Source of the DNA: Lachnospiraceae bacterium
GTDB lineage: Bacteria > Bacillota > Clostridia > Lachnospirales > Lachnospiraceae
Assembly: GCA_017622845.1 (NCBI GenBank)
Contig: JAGAQJ010000069.1
Location: 38,848 to 102,847 of the forward strand
Direction: 5' to 3'
Length of the DNA stretch: 64,000 bases
Below the pieces are notes generated by a model that ran no database searches, was not told the origin of the DNA, and saw only the letters and a list, made by a program, of their open reading frames with translations. Made by a program: the position numbers and the translations under genes. Positions 43,427-51,793 of the stretch are shown here, piece by piece; position 1 is the stretch's first letter, and every line of letters begins with the position of its first letter.

Positions 43427-44230
43427 ATGAGTAAATTTCGTTTCCAAAGGGCACAGCTTTGCATACCCTATGGTGTTTTTCTGGTGTGCTTTGTGCTGGC
43501 ACCTTTAATTGTAATTATCTACTATGCATTTACAAATGGAGAAGGACAGTTTACGCTTGAGAATCTGACAGGATTTTTCACAAGTCCCAATACGATTGGC
43601 ACGCTTTTTTACAGCTTCGGTATTGCCGTCGTTACCACCTGCGTTTGTCTGATGCTGGCATATCCGATTGCTTATATTCTTGCAAGAAGCCGTTTTCGGC
43701 ATAAATCTGTGATTCTGATGGTGTTTGTCATGCCGATGTGGATTAACTTTACGCTTAGAATTACGGCGCTTAAGGAGATTCTTACTGTTATAGAAGGAAA
43801 CCTTTCATTTCATCCGTTTTTGAATACGATTATCGGTATGACCTATGATTTTCTTCCATTTATGATACTGCCGATTTATACGACGCTGCTCAAGCTTGAC
43901 AACAGTCTTTTGGAAGCTGCCTCAGACCTTGGAGCAGATGCCGTCCGAACCTTCTTAAGAGTGACACTGCCGTTGTCCGTTCCGGGTATTATAAGCGGTA
44001 TTGTGATGGTGTTTTTGCCGTCTATGACGAACTATGTCGTGCTGGATATGCTTTATAACAGCACATACATTATGGGCAGCTTGATTGGCGCGTACTTTAG
44101 TTCTTATGATTGGCACAATGGCTCTATGATTGCGTTAATACTGCTTATCATCATACTTGTGTTTACCTTATTCACGAACCGCTATGCAGATGAGGATGCA
44201 GGCAGCAGCAGAGGAGGTGTGCTTCGATGA
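43427..44230 (+). CDS. potB: Spermidine/putrescine ABC transporter permease PotB
   Basis: A 267-residue inner-membrane permease with six predicted helices. The first is around IPYGVFLVCFVLAPLIVIIYYAF (about 13-35). The EAA loop that contacts PotA is in LEAASDLGADAVRTFLRVTLPLSVPGIISGIVMVF (about 165-199). ATG 43427 follows AAGGAGAGG. Its last four bases overlap the potC start (ATGA), so the two permease genes are translationally coupled. The family is clear, and assignment as PotB rather than PotC follows from gene order. Confidence 0.93.
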   Translation: MSKFRFQRAQLCIPYGVFLVCFVLAPLIVIIYYAFTNGEGQFTLENLTGFFTSPNTIGTLFYSFGIAVVTTCVCLMLAYPIAYILARSRFRHKSVILMVFVMPMWINFTLRITALKEILTVIEGNLSFHPFLNTIIGMTYDFLPFMILPIYTTLLKLDNSLLEAASDLGADAVRTFLRVTLPLSVPGIISGIVMVFLPSMTNYVVLDMLYNSTYIMGSLIGAYFSSYDWHNGSMIALILLIIILVFTLFTNRYADEDAGSSRGGVLR

Positions 44231-45045
44231 CAAAAAAGCTTGTCAGTACCGTATTTCTCGGATTAATGATTGTGCTGCTGTATTTGCCGATTTTCATATT
44301 GGCAGTGTACAGCTTTACGGATTCAGCCAATATCGGGGCAATCCATGGATTTTCCCTGCAGAATTATGTGACATTGTTCACGAAACCGGAGCTTCGGGAA
44401 ATGATAGCCGGAACACTGCTTCTTGCAGTCGGTTCTGCGGCTATCGCGACAATCCTCGGCACACTGGGCGCTGTGGGTGTCTTTTATTCAGGGCGTTTTG
44501 GAAATATGGTGGTCGGTTCGCTCAATCAGGTGCCTGTTGTGAATGCAGAGGTCGTGACAGCATTTTCTCTTTGCATCCTTCTGATTGGTGCATGTGGTGT
44601 GGATAAGAGCAGCTTCATTTCTTTATTGATAGGTCATGTGGTTTTGGAATCGCCTTTTGTATATTTGTCGGTGACGCCAAAGCTGAAGCAGATGGATAAC
44701 AGTCTGTATGAGGCAGCGCTCGACTTGGGAGCGTCTCCGTCGGTAGCGCTTCGAAGTGTCGTACTTCCGCAGATTCTGCCAGGGGTGATATCCGGCTTTG
44801 CGCTGGCGGTCACTTTGTCGCTTGATGATTATTTTATCACAAGCTACACAAAGCCTGCGACCTTCGACACCATCAGCACCTATGTTGTAAATGCGACGAG
44901 AGGCTCCCAGACTGAGATAAAGACAGCGCTTTGGGCGCTTTCGACCATTATTTTCGTGGTAGTCGTACTTATGGTAATCTTAATGAATGTGACAGGAAAT
45001 AGAAACGAGAAGAAGGCAGGTGCAGGAAATGAAAAAGAAATGTAG
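44227..45045 (+). CDS. potC: Spermidine/putrescine ABC transporter permease PotC
   Basis: A 272-residue permease with six predicted helices, starting TKKLVSTVFLGLMIVLLYLPIFILAVYSFTDS. The EAA loop is YEAALDLGASPSVALRSVVLPQILPGVISGFALAVTLSLDDYFIT, a PotC-type sequence in which the SLDDYFIT helix is typical. ATG 44227 overlaps the potB stop, and GAGGAGG lies upstream inside potB. The last 17 bases overlap potD. It forms the transmembrane pore with PotB. Confidence 0.94.
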   Translation: MTKKLVSTVFLGLMIVLLYLPIFILAVYSFTDSANIGAIHGFSLQNYVTLFTKPELREMIAGTLLLAVGSAAIATILGTLGAVGVFYSGRFGNMVVGSLNQVPVVNAEVVTAFSLCILLIGACGVDKSSFISLLIGHVVLESPFVYLSVTPKLKQMDNSLYEAALDLGASPSVALRSVVLPQILPGVISGFALAVTLSLDDYFITSYTKPATFDTISTYVVNATRGSQTEIKTALWALSTIIFVVVVLMVILMNVTGNRNEKKAGAGNEKEM

Positions 45046-46522
45046 TACAGCGCTTGGACTTGCTGCGGCAGCTTTGCCGATGGCGTGTGCTCTTTGTGGG
45101 CAGACCGTATCTGCAAGCGATGCTCCCATCACGCTGAGGGTGTGCAACTGGGAGGAGTATATGGACCTTGGAGAGTGGGAAGAGTCAGAAGCCATCGAAC
45201 TTGAAAACGGCAATGTGATTTTGGGAGAAAAGCCGCTGTACGAGGATTTTGAGGATTGGTATCTGGAGACTTATGGAAGAGAAGTACATGTGGAATATTC
45301 CTGCTTTGGTACGAACGAGGACCTTTATAATCAGCTGAATATGGGAGATACATATGATTTGGTATGCCCTTCCGAGTATATGATTATGAAACTGATAGCG
45401 GAAGACAGGCTTGTACCGTATTCCGACAGCTTTTATAACAAGGGTGATGAAAATAACTTTTATGTCAATAATGTGTCGCCTTACATCTATGAAACACTTG
45501 CAGAAAATGAGATAAACGGTGAGAGCTGGGGAAAATACGCTGCCGGATATATGTGGGGAATCACAGGCGTTTTATACAATCCGGAATTTGTGACCGGGCA
45601 GGAGGCAGCGACATGGAAAATATTTGAAAATCCGAAGTTTAACCGGCAGGTAACGCTGAAGGATAATGTGCGCGATTCGTATTTTGCGGCGCTTGGAATC
45701 TTAAAGGCTGATGAGCTGACAGACGAGAGTTTTATCAGTGCAGCAGATTATCATGAGCAGCTTGCAGATGTGATGAATGATGTGAGTCCGGACACGATTG
45801 CCGAGGCACAGAGCTTATTAAATGCTTTGATGGATAATGTGTATTCTCTTGAGACGGACAGCGGAAAAGCTGATATGATAACGGGCAAGATTGTAGCAAA
45901 TTATCAGTGGTCGGGAGATGCAGTGTATGCCATGGATCAAGCGGACGAAGACGGCTTTGAGCTAAGATTTGCAGTACCTAAGGAGAGCACGAACCTTTGG
46001 TTTGACGGCTGGGTGATGCTCAAAAGCGGTATTGACGGCGATGCGGACAGACAGCATGCGGCGGAGGCATTTGTAAACTATGTATCCAGAACGGACAGCG
46101 CTGTCAGAAATATGTACTATATCGGTTACACCTCTGCCATTGCCGGAAACGAAAATGACGATACGATATATGAATATATCAAAGCATGTTACGGCGCCGA
46201 CGAGGATGCGGAGCAGACAGTAGGCTATCCGCTTGGCTATTTTTTCAGCGGAAATAATGAAGACGAAAAGTATATGCTGATAACTGCTGCCGGTCAGGAG
46301 GGCAGACAGCTTTATTCCCAGTATCCGTCACAGGAGGTCATGGACAGAACGGCAATTATGCGGTATTTTGATGCAGACGCAAACAAGGCAATCAATCAGA
46401 TGTGGATTAATGTCAGATGCTTTGATATCAATGATGTGCCAGTGGGAGTCTGGGTGGCGATATTGGCAGTGCTGCTTGTGGTATTGGGAGTCAATACACG
46501 GAAGCGGTGGATTTCATTTTGA
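45029..46522 (+). CDS. potD: Polyamine-binding protein PotD with a C-terminal membrane anchor
   Basis: A 497-residue extracytoplasmic solute-binding protein. The N terminus (KKKCSTALGLAAAALPMACALCGQTVSAS) is a signal peptide with a type I-like site near SAS and no convincing lipobox. The binding domain includes VCNWEEYMDLGEWEE and later YDLVCPSEYMIMKLIAEDRLVPY, and WFDGWVMLKSG. At the end, VPVGVWVAILAVLLVVLGV (about 470-488) followed by NTRKRW is a membrane helix and basic stop. The protein would therefore be tethered by its C terminus rather than by an N-terminal lipid. It is longer than typical PotD (about 350). ATG 45029 overlaps potC. Confidence 0.9.
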   Translation: MKKKCSTALGLAAAALPMACALCGQTVSASDAPITLRVCNWEEYMDLGEWEESEAIELENGNVILGEKPLYEDFEDWYLETYGREVHVEYSCFGTNEDLYNQLNMGDTYDLVCPSEYMIMKLIAEDRLVPYSDSFYNKGDENNFYVNNVSPYIYETLAENEINGESWGKYAAGYMWGITGVLYNPEFVTGQEAATWKIFENPKFNRQVTLKDNVRDSYFAALGILKADELTDESFISAADYHEQLADVMNDVSPDTIAEAQSLLNALMDNVYSLETDSGKADMITGKIVANYQWSGDAVYAMDQADEDGFELRFAVPKESTNLWFDGWVMLKSGIDGDADRQHAAEAFVNYVSRTDSAVRNMYYIGYTSAIAGNENDDTIYEYIKACYGADEDAEQTVGYPLGYFFSGNNEDEKYMLITAAGQEGRQLYSQYPSQEVMDRTAIMRYFDADANKAINQMWINVRCFDINDVPVGVWVAILAVLLVVLGVNTRKRWISF

Positions 46523-46526
46523 GCTG

Positions 46527-46556
46527 TGGACAAGTACGGTTCTTTCATGTTATAAT
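46527..46556 (+). promoter_or_regulatory. Promoter of lepA
   Basis: TGGACA (46527-46532), an 18-base spacer and a perfect TATAAT (46551-46556) with a TG extension at 46548-46549. The transcript would begin near 46563, 30 bases before lepA. Confidence 0.65.
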
Positions 46557-46593
46557 CATATGAATTGTAAGTTCATCTGTTTGGAGGAAGAAA

Positions 46594-48411
46594 ATGTCAA
46601 AGATAGACCAGAGTAGAATCAGAAATTTCTGCATTGTAGCGCATATCGACCATGGGAAATCTACACTTGCAGACAGAATTATAGAAAAGACAGGACTGCT
46701 GACAAGCCGCGAGATGCAGGATCAGATTCTTGATAATATGGAGCTTGAGAGAGAGCGAGGCATAACAATTAAGGCACAGACAGTCCGTACTGTGTACAAG
46801 GCACAGGATGGAAACGAGTATATCTTTAATCTCATTGATACACCGGGACATGTAGATTTTAACTATGAGGTAAGCCGCGCATTGGCAGCATGTGACGGAG
46901 CGATTCTTGTGGTAGACGCTGCACAGGGGATTGAAGCGCAGACGCTTGCAAACGTGTATCTGGCGCTTGACCACGACTTGGACGTATTCCCTGTCATCAA
47001 TAAAATAGACCTTCCGAGTGCACGTCCTGACTGGGTAAAAAATGAGATTGAGGATGTCATCGGTATTGAGGCACAGGACGCACCCCTGATATCTGCCAAA
47101 AACGGTGTCGGCATTGAGGAGGTGCTTGAGGCGATTGTCCGCAAGATTCCTGCTCCGAAGGGAAGCATCGACAATCCGCTGCAGGCGCTTATCTTTGATT
47201 CTGTTTATGATTCTTATAAGGGCGTGATTGTATTCTGCCGTATCATGGAAGGTAAGGTATCGAAGGGTACAAAGATTAAAATGATGGCTACGGGCGCTAC
47301 AGCCGATGTTGTTGAGGTCGGATATTTTGGCGCAGGTCAGTTTATTCCTTGTGATGAACTGTCAGCCGGTATGGTAGGCTATCTGACTGCTTCCATCAAA
47401 AATGTAAAGGATACGGCAGTCGGTGATACCGTGACAGATGCGGAGAATCCATGCAGCGAGCCGCTACCCGGATATAAAAAAGTACAGTCAATGGTATACT
47501 GCGGACTTTATCCTGCTGATGGTGCAAAGTATCCGGATTTAAGAGATGCTCTTGAGAAGCTGCAGTTAAATGATGCGTCACTTTTCTATGAGCCGGAAAC
47601 TTCTGTAGCGTTGGGCTTTGGCTTCCGATGCGGATTTTTGGGATTGTTGCATCTTGAAATCATACAGGAGCGTTTGGAGAGAGAGTATAATCTTGACCTT
47701 GTGACAACAGCTCCGGGTGTTATCTATAAGGTTCATAAGACAAACGGCGAAATCATCGAGCTGACGAATCCCTCTAACCTGCCGGACCCATCGGAGATTG
47801 ACTACATGGAGGAGCCGATTGTCAATGCAGAAATCATGGTTACTACAGAGTTTATAGGGTCTATCATGGAGCTTTGCCAGGAAAGGCGCGGACGTTATCT
47901 GGGCATGGAGTATGTTGAGGAAACAAGAGCGCTGTTAAAATATGAGCTTCCGTTAAATGAGATTATTTATGATTTCTTTGATGCGTTGAAATCACGTTCG
48001 CGGGGTTATGCTTCCTTTGACTATGATATCAAGGGATATGAGCAGTCCGAGCTTGTGAAGCTGGATATTCTTATCAATAAAGAGGAAGTGGATGCGCTGT
48101 CATTTATTGTGCATAAGCAGTCAGCTTATGAGCGCGGCAGAAAGATGTGCGAGAAGCTCAAGGACGAGATACCGCGTCATCTTTTTGAAATACCGATTCA
48201 GGCGGCTGTCGGAGGCAAGGTGATTGCCAGAGAGACAGTGAAAGCGATGCGGAAAGATGTACTCGCCAAGTGCTACGGCGGTGATATTACGCGTAAAAAG
48301 AAGCTTCTTGAGAAACAGAAGGAAGGTAAGAAGCGCATGAGACAGATTGGTAATGTCGAGATACCGCAGAAGGCGTTTATGTCAGTATTGAAGCTTGACA
48401 ACGACAGGTAA
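46594..48411 (+). CDS. lepA: Elongation factor 4 (LepA)
   Basis: A 605-residue translational GTPase of standard length. GTPase motifs are [14 protein letters not shown] (about 14-27), [14 protein letters not shown] and NKIDLPSA. LepA-specific features are [24 protein letters not shown] and the C-terminal domain ending [16 protein letters not shown], which includes [32 protein letters not shown]. It acts on stalled or maturing ribosomes. ATG 46594 has GGAGGAAGAAA upstream and a promoter of its own. hemW follows, as in most Firmicutes (lepA-hemW). Confidence 0.97.
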   Translation: MSKIDQSRIRNFCIVAHIDHGKSTLADRIIEKTGLLTSREMQDQILDNMELERERGITIKAQTVRTVYKAQDGNEYIFNLIDTPGHVDFNYEVSRALAACDGAILVVDAAQGIEAQTLANVYLALDHDLDVFPVINKIDLPSARPDWVKNEIEDVIGIEAQDAPLISAKNGVGIEEVLEAIVRKIPAPKGSIDNPLQALIFDSVYDSYKGVIVFCRIMEGKVSKGTKIKMMATGATADVVEVGYFGAGQFIPCDELSAGMVGYLTASIKNVKDTAVGDTVTDAENPCSEPLPGYKKVQSMVYCGLYPADGAKYPDLRDALEKLQLNDASLFYEPETSVALGFGFRCGFLGLLHLEIIQERLEREYNLDLVTTAPGVIYKVHKTNGEIIELTNPSNLPDPSEIDYMEEPIVNAEIMVTTEFIGSIMELCQERRGRYLGMEYVEETRALLKYELPLNEIIYDFFDALKSRSRGYASFDYDIKGYEQSELVKLDILINKEEVDALSFIVHKQSAYERGRKMCEKLKDEIPRHLFEIPIQAAVGGKVIARETVKAMRKDVLAKCYGGDITRKKKLLEKQKEGKKRMRQIGNVEIPQKAFMSVLKLDNDR

Positions 48412-48463
48412 GAAACGGAATGCAGAGTCAGAGTGGGAAGGAATGAAAACGGAGGGATGTGTG

Positions 48464-49744
48464 ATGGATTCGCTTGGCGTGTATGTTCACATCCCTTTTT
48501 GTGTGCAGAAATGCGTGTACTGTGATTTTCTGTCCGGACCTGCCACAAGACAGAGACATCAGGAGTATGTGGAGGCACTCAAAAGGGAGATTGAAAGGGA
48601 GTCAGCAGAATATGCGGAATTTGAAGTCAAAACAATATTTTTTGGCGGCGGTACCCCTTCCATACTGGAGGCAGAAGAGATAGGGGGAATCCTTGACTGT
48701 ATCAGGGAACACTACAGACTTGACCCAAACGCGGAGATTTCAATGGAACTGAATCCTAAAACGGCAGCAGGCGATAAGCTTACAGAGCTTCGAAAAGCAG
48801 GAATCAACCGGCTGAGTATCGGGCTGCAGTCCGCGGATAATGCAGAATTAAAGCTGCTTGGCAGGATTCATACCTATGAGGATTTCTGCCGGACTTATTA
48901 TCAGGCAAGGGAAGCAGGCTTCCGAAATATCAATATAGACCTGATGTCAGGTCTTCCGGGACAGCATATGGAAAGCTGGGTGCAGACACTTAAAAATGTG
49001 CTGGCTTTACAGCCCGAACACATATCGGCATACAGCCTCATCATTGAAGAAGGAACACGGCTGTATGACAGACTGGACGAATATCCTCCCATACCCGATG
49101 AAGAAGAGGACAGGCAGATGTATCAGGAGACAAAACGGATACTGGCGGAATATGGATATAGCCGTTATGAAATATCTAATTATGCGAAAAAAGGGTACGA
49201 GTGCCGGCATAATATGATTTATTGGCAGCGGGGAGTGGAGCATATCGCAGATTATGTCGGATTCGGACTCGGCGCCGCTTCGACAGTAAAAAAGAAACGC
49301 TGGAGAAATACCAGTGATATGGAGCAGTATCTGCATGCGTTTTGTCCTGAGAAACATTTTGGGCGAAGAGAACCAGGGCAGCAAGACAGTCAGAGATTGT
49401 CTGCCGCAGAAAAGAACAGAAAAGAGGATATCGGATTTCAGCCTCAGAGCAACAGAAATCTGAGCAAAGAAGAAAGCGGAAAACAGACTATAAAAGAGGA
49501 TGTTGAGGAACTTTCGATAAATGACTGTATGGCGGAATATATGTTTCTAGGACTGCGTATGATGTGCGGCGTGTCTAAGGCGGAATTTGCAGAAAGCTTC
49601 AGCAAAAGCATGGACGAGGTGTATGGAGCGGTTCTGCATCAGTGGATAGAACAGGGCATGCTTATACAGGAAGGCGGCTCTATCAGGCTGACGGATGCAG
49701 GCATAGATGTCAGCAATGTGGTGCTTGCGGAATTTCTGTTATAA
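48464..49744 (+). CDS. hemW: HemW-type radical SAM protein (heme chaperone)
   Basis: A 426-residue radical SAM protein. The cluster motif is in PFCVQKCVYCDF (CxxxCxxC, about 12-23). FFGGGTPSIL, ELNPKTAAGDKLTELRKAGINRLSIGLQS and YEISNYAKKGYECRHNMIYWQ are family motifs, and HemW, not HemN, is indicated by the lepA neighbour. It is a heme-binding protein, long annotated as coproporphyrinogen oxidase. A polar insert of about 49 residues (about 298-346, rich in Gln, Lys, Glu, Ser) interrupts the C-terminal part compared with the usual ~380-residue form. ATG 48464 is chosen for GGAGGG seven bases upstream. The frame opening at 48395 overlaps lepA. Confidence 0.9.
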   Translation: MDSLGVYVHIPFCVQKCVYCDFLSGPATRQRHQEYVEALKREIERESAEYAEFEVKTIFFGGGTPSILEAEEIGGILDCIREHYRLDPNAEISMELNPKTAAGDKLTELRKAGINRLSIGLQSADNAELKLLGRIHTYEDFCRTYYQAREAGFRNINIDLMSGLPGQHMESWVQTLKNVLALQPEHISAYSLIIEEGTRLYDRLDEYPPIPDEEEDRQMYQETKRILAEYGYSRYEISNYAKKGYECRHNMIYWQRGVEHIADYVGFGLGAASTVKKKRWRNTSDMEQYLHAFCPEKHFGRREPGQQDSQRLSAAEKNRKEDIGFQPQSNRNLSKEESGKQTIKEDVEELSINDCMAEYMFLGLRMMCGVSKAEFAESFSKSMDEVYGAVLHQWIEQGMLIQEGGSIRLTDAGIDVSNVVLAEFLL

Positions 49745-49779
49745 ATTATCAATTAAAATGCTATAGTTATCTTATGGGA

Positions 49780-49847
49780 TACCCTCAGTTTACAAGAGTG
49801 CACACGGTCAGGACAGAGTAAATTTTCTCCCCTGTAAACTGAGGGTA
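49780..49847. promoter_or_regulatory. 15-bp perfect inverted repeat in the csoR leader
   Basis: TACCCTCAGTTTACA (49780-49794) pairs perfectly with 49833-49847 across a 38-base loop. No T-run follows on either strand. A weak promoter, TTATAA-17-TATAGT (49739-49767), would start transcription near 49774, so the hairpin would form the 5' end of the regulator mRNA, 27 bases before its ATG. It may be an operator or an RNA element. Confidence 0.55.
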
Positions 49848-49874
49848 AAATACATCAAAAATTGGAGGAGACAG

Positions 49875-50210
49875 ATGAACAGCAGTGAACAGACAGATAC
49901 ACAGATGCATGAACAGATGCATGAATCAGGGATTGAACACACGCACACACATACGCATACGGAGACTAAGGCGGTGCTTAACCGCATGTCTAAAATTATC
50001 GGTCATATGGAATCTATCAAAACAATGGTTGAAAACGGAAGAGACTGCAGCGAGGTGTTAATCCAGCTTGCAGCAGTGAAGTCAGCAATCGGCGGTGTGA
50101 GCAGAGTAATACTCAAGGACCATATTGATCACTGCATCATTGATGCAGTGAAGGAGAATGATACAGAATCCATTGAAGAGCTGAAAAAGGCAATTGATAA
50201 ATTTTTATAA
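49875..50210 (+). CDS. CsoR/RcnR-family metal-sensing repressor with His-rich N terminus
   Basis: A 111-residue DUF156 four-helix repressor. The N-terminal 30 residues are His-rich (HTHTHTHTE at 22-30), and the helical core follows: KAVLNRMSKIIGHMESIKTM, RDCSEVLIQLAAVKSAIGGV, ILKDHIDHCI. Candidate ligands are His26, Cys58, His83 and Cys87. The 32/25/4 spacing matches published InrS (H21/C53/H78/C82), a nickel sensor. RcnR has His in the last position and copper CsoR uses only Cys-His-Cys. It converges on the CbiMQO nickel/cobalt transporter, overlapping cbiO by six bases tail to tail. ATG 49875 has GGAGGAG upstream. Copper or persulfide sensing is the alternative. Confidence 0.85.
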   Translation: MNSSEQTDTQMHEQMHESGIEHTHTHTHTETKAVLNRMSKIIGHMESIKTMVENGRDCSEVLIQLAAVKSAIGGVSRVILKDHIDHCIIDAVKENDTESIEELKKAIDKFL

Positions 50211-50912
50211 AAAGTTTGCCTCCAGAAGCTCCTGATTGCCAAGAATTTCACAAGCCGGACCGTCAGCGATAAGTTCTCCGTGAGAGAGCAGCAGGACGCG
50301 GCTGCAGGTACCCAGTATGAAATCCAAATCATGAGAAGCAATCAGCTTTGTCTGCGGCAGTTCATTCAAAATATGAATCAGGTTTCGGCGGTTTTTAGGG
50401 TCGAGGGCTGCGGAAGGCTCATCCATAAGGAGGATATCGGGAGTCAGGGAGAGAATTCCGGCGATGGCAGCAAGCTTTTTCTCTCCGCCCGAAAGCTTAT
50501 AGATTTGTTTTTGTCTCAGGTCGGATATATGAACCTGATTTAACGCAGCAGTCACACGCTGGTCAACTTCAGACTCTGTCAGACCATAATTTCTTGGCGC
50601 GAATGCCACGTCTTCATACACCGTTGTCATGAAAAGCTGATTGTTGGAATCCTGAAATACATACCCTGTCTTCTGCCTGACCAGAGGCAGATTTTTTTTG
50701 CTGAGCGGTATCCCTGCCATGCTGATAATGCCCTGATAGGAAAGCTCTAAGCCGACAAGCAGCTTTAACAGAGAAGATTTTCCGGCACCGTTTGCACCGA
50801 CAAGACCGATTGCTTCTCCGCTGCCGGCATGGAAACTGATATTCTTTAAAACCGGAATGTTTTTTTCATATTCAAATGAAAGCTCATGAACTTCTATCAT
50901 AACCTGCGGCAT
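50205..50912 (-). CDS. cbiO: Nickel/cobalt ECF transporter ATPase CbiO
   Basis: A 235-residue ABC ATPase of the energy-coupling-factor group. Walker A is GANGAGKSSLLKLL (about 38-51), the Q-loop region GYVFQDSNNQLF, the signature KLSGGEKKLAAIAGIL and Walker B ILLMDEPSAALDP. EVHELSFEYEKNIPVLKNISF opens the protein. It powers uptake with CbiQ and CbiM, encoded upstream. It is slightly short, ending at LEANFL. The gap to cbiQ is 77 bases with no terminator. It is one of two halves of a tail-to-tail arrangement with the CsoR-family gene. Confidence 0.92.
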   Translation of the reverse strand: MPQVMIEVHELSFEYEKNIPVLKNISFHAGSGEAIGLVGANGAGKSSLLKLLVGLELSYQGIISMAGIPLSKKNLPLVRQKTGYVFQDSNNQLFMTTVYEDVAFAPRNYGLTESEVDQRVTAALNQVHISDLRQKQIYKLSGGEKKLAAIAGILSLTPDILLMDEPSAALDPKNRRNLIHILNELPQTKLIASHDLDFILGTCSRVLLLSHGELIADGPACEILGNQELLEANFL

Positions 50913-50989
50913 AAGATAACCTCCGATAAAAATGTGCGGTTTGCAGCAAGTGCAGACCGCTATACTGAACTGTAATGAATAGCACTCAT

Positions 50990-51793
50990 CTAAGAGACAA
51001 AAAAGCTGCCAATCAATTCAAATACGGGAAACCTCCGGAATATAAATAAAACGCATATCCAGATAATCAGATATGCAAAATCGATTCCTGACATTTTCTG
51101 TCCGCTTCCATAATAAAATTCACCACGATAACCTCTAAGACACATACTCTGATAAAGTTCGTCTGCCCTGTCCATGCTTCGAAGCAGAAGCTGTCCTGCA
51201 AGAGAGCCCCACGCCTTAAAATGCACGCCTTTTTGATTCGGGGCGCGGAGTAAATATGCATTCATCATATGGTCAGCCTCAGACAAAAGCACGGAAATAT
51301 AGCGGTATATTAAAAGAACCTGTGTGACGAATAGTTTGGGAAGCCGAAGCAGCCGAAGCGCATAGCAGATTTCCTCAATCGTTGTGGTGGCTATGAGTAA
51401 ATAGGCGGAGAGTACGGTTAAGATACCCTTCAGCATCAATGTGCACATAGAAAGCATGCCGGAGGTAATCGTTATGCCGCCCAGTCTGCCGACAGGCTCC
51501 GTGTCAAAGACAGGATTCAGCAGACCGACCATGCATACAACAGGGAGTACCACATGCAGTCTGCAGAGGGCATCCTTCAGCGAAATTTCCCCAAGCTCAA
51601 ACAACAGGTACGGATAAATCATCATACCCATAAGCCCGATAAGATGATACCTGTCAAATGAGACAACCAGAATCATATAAAAGACAGTAACGCATAATTT
51701 AACAAGTGGGTGAAGTCTGTTTATCCGCTTGCTGCGCCTTGCCATTTCATCAATTGTCCGGATATTGTGTAATGTGTTGTTAAGCTTACTCAT
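50990..51793 (-). CDS. cbiQ: Nickel/cobalt ECF transporter transmembrane protein CbiQ
   Basis: A 267-residue T component with about five helices (LVKLCVTVFYMILVVSF, LIGLMGMMIYPYLLF, VLPVVCMVGLL, GILTVLSAYLLIATTT and the C-terminal FAYLIIWICVLFIF). It carries the cytoplasmic coupling motif region FKAWGSLAGQLLLRSMDRADELYQSMCLRGYRGEF, which contains the two Ala-Arg-Gly-type coupling helices. ATG at 51793 (minus) is chosen because AGGAAG lies just upstream. The longer frame to 51856 would overlap cbiM further and lacks a site. Its first bases overlap the cbiM stop by eight bases. Confidence 0.92.
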   Translation of the reverse strand: MSKLNNTLHNIRTIDEMARRSKRINRLHPLVKLCVTVFYMILVVSFDRYHLIGLMGMMIYPYLLFELGEISLKDALCRLHVVLPVVCMVGLLNPVFDTEPVGRLGGITITSGMLSMCTLMLKGILTVLSAYLLIATTTIEEICYALRLLRLPKLFVTQVLLIYRYISVLLSEADHMMNAYLLRAPNQKGVHFKAWGSLAGQLLLRSMDRADELYQSMCLRGYRGEFYYGSGQKMSGIDFAYLIIWICVLFIFRRFPVFELIGSFFVS

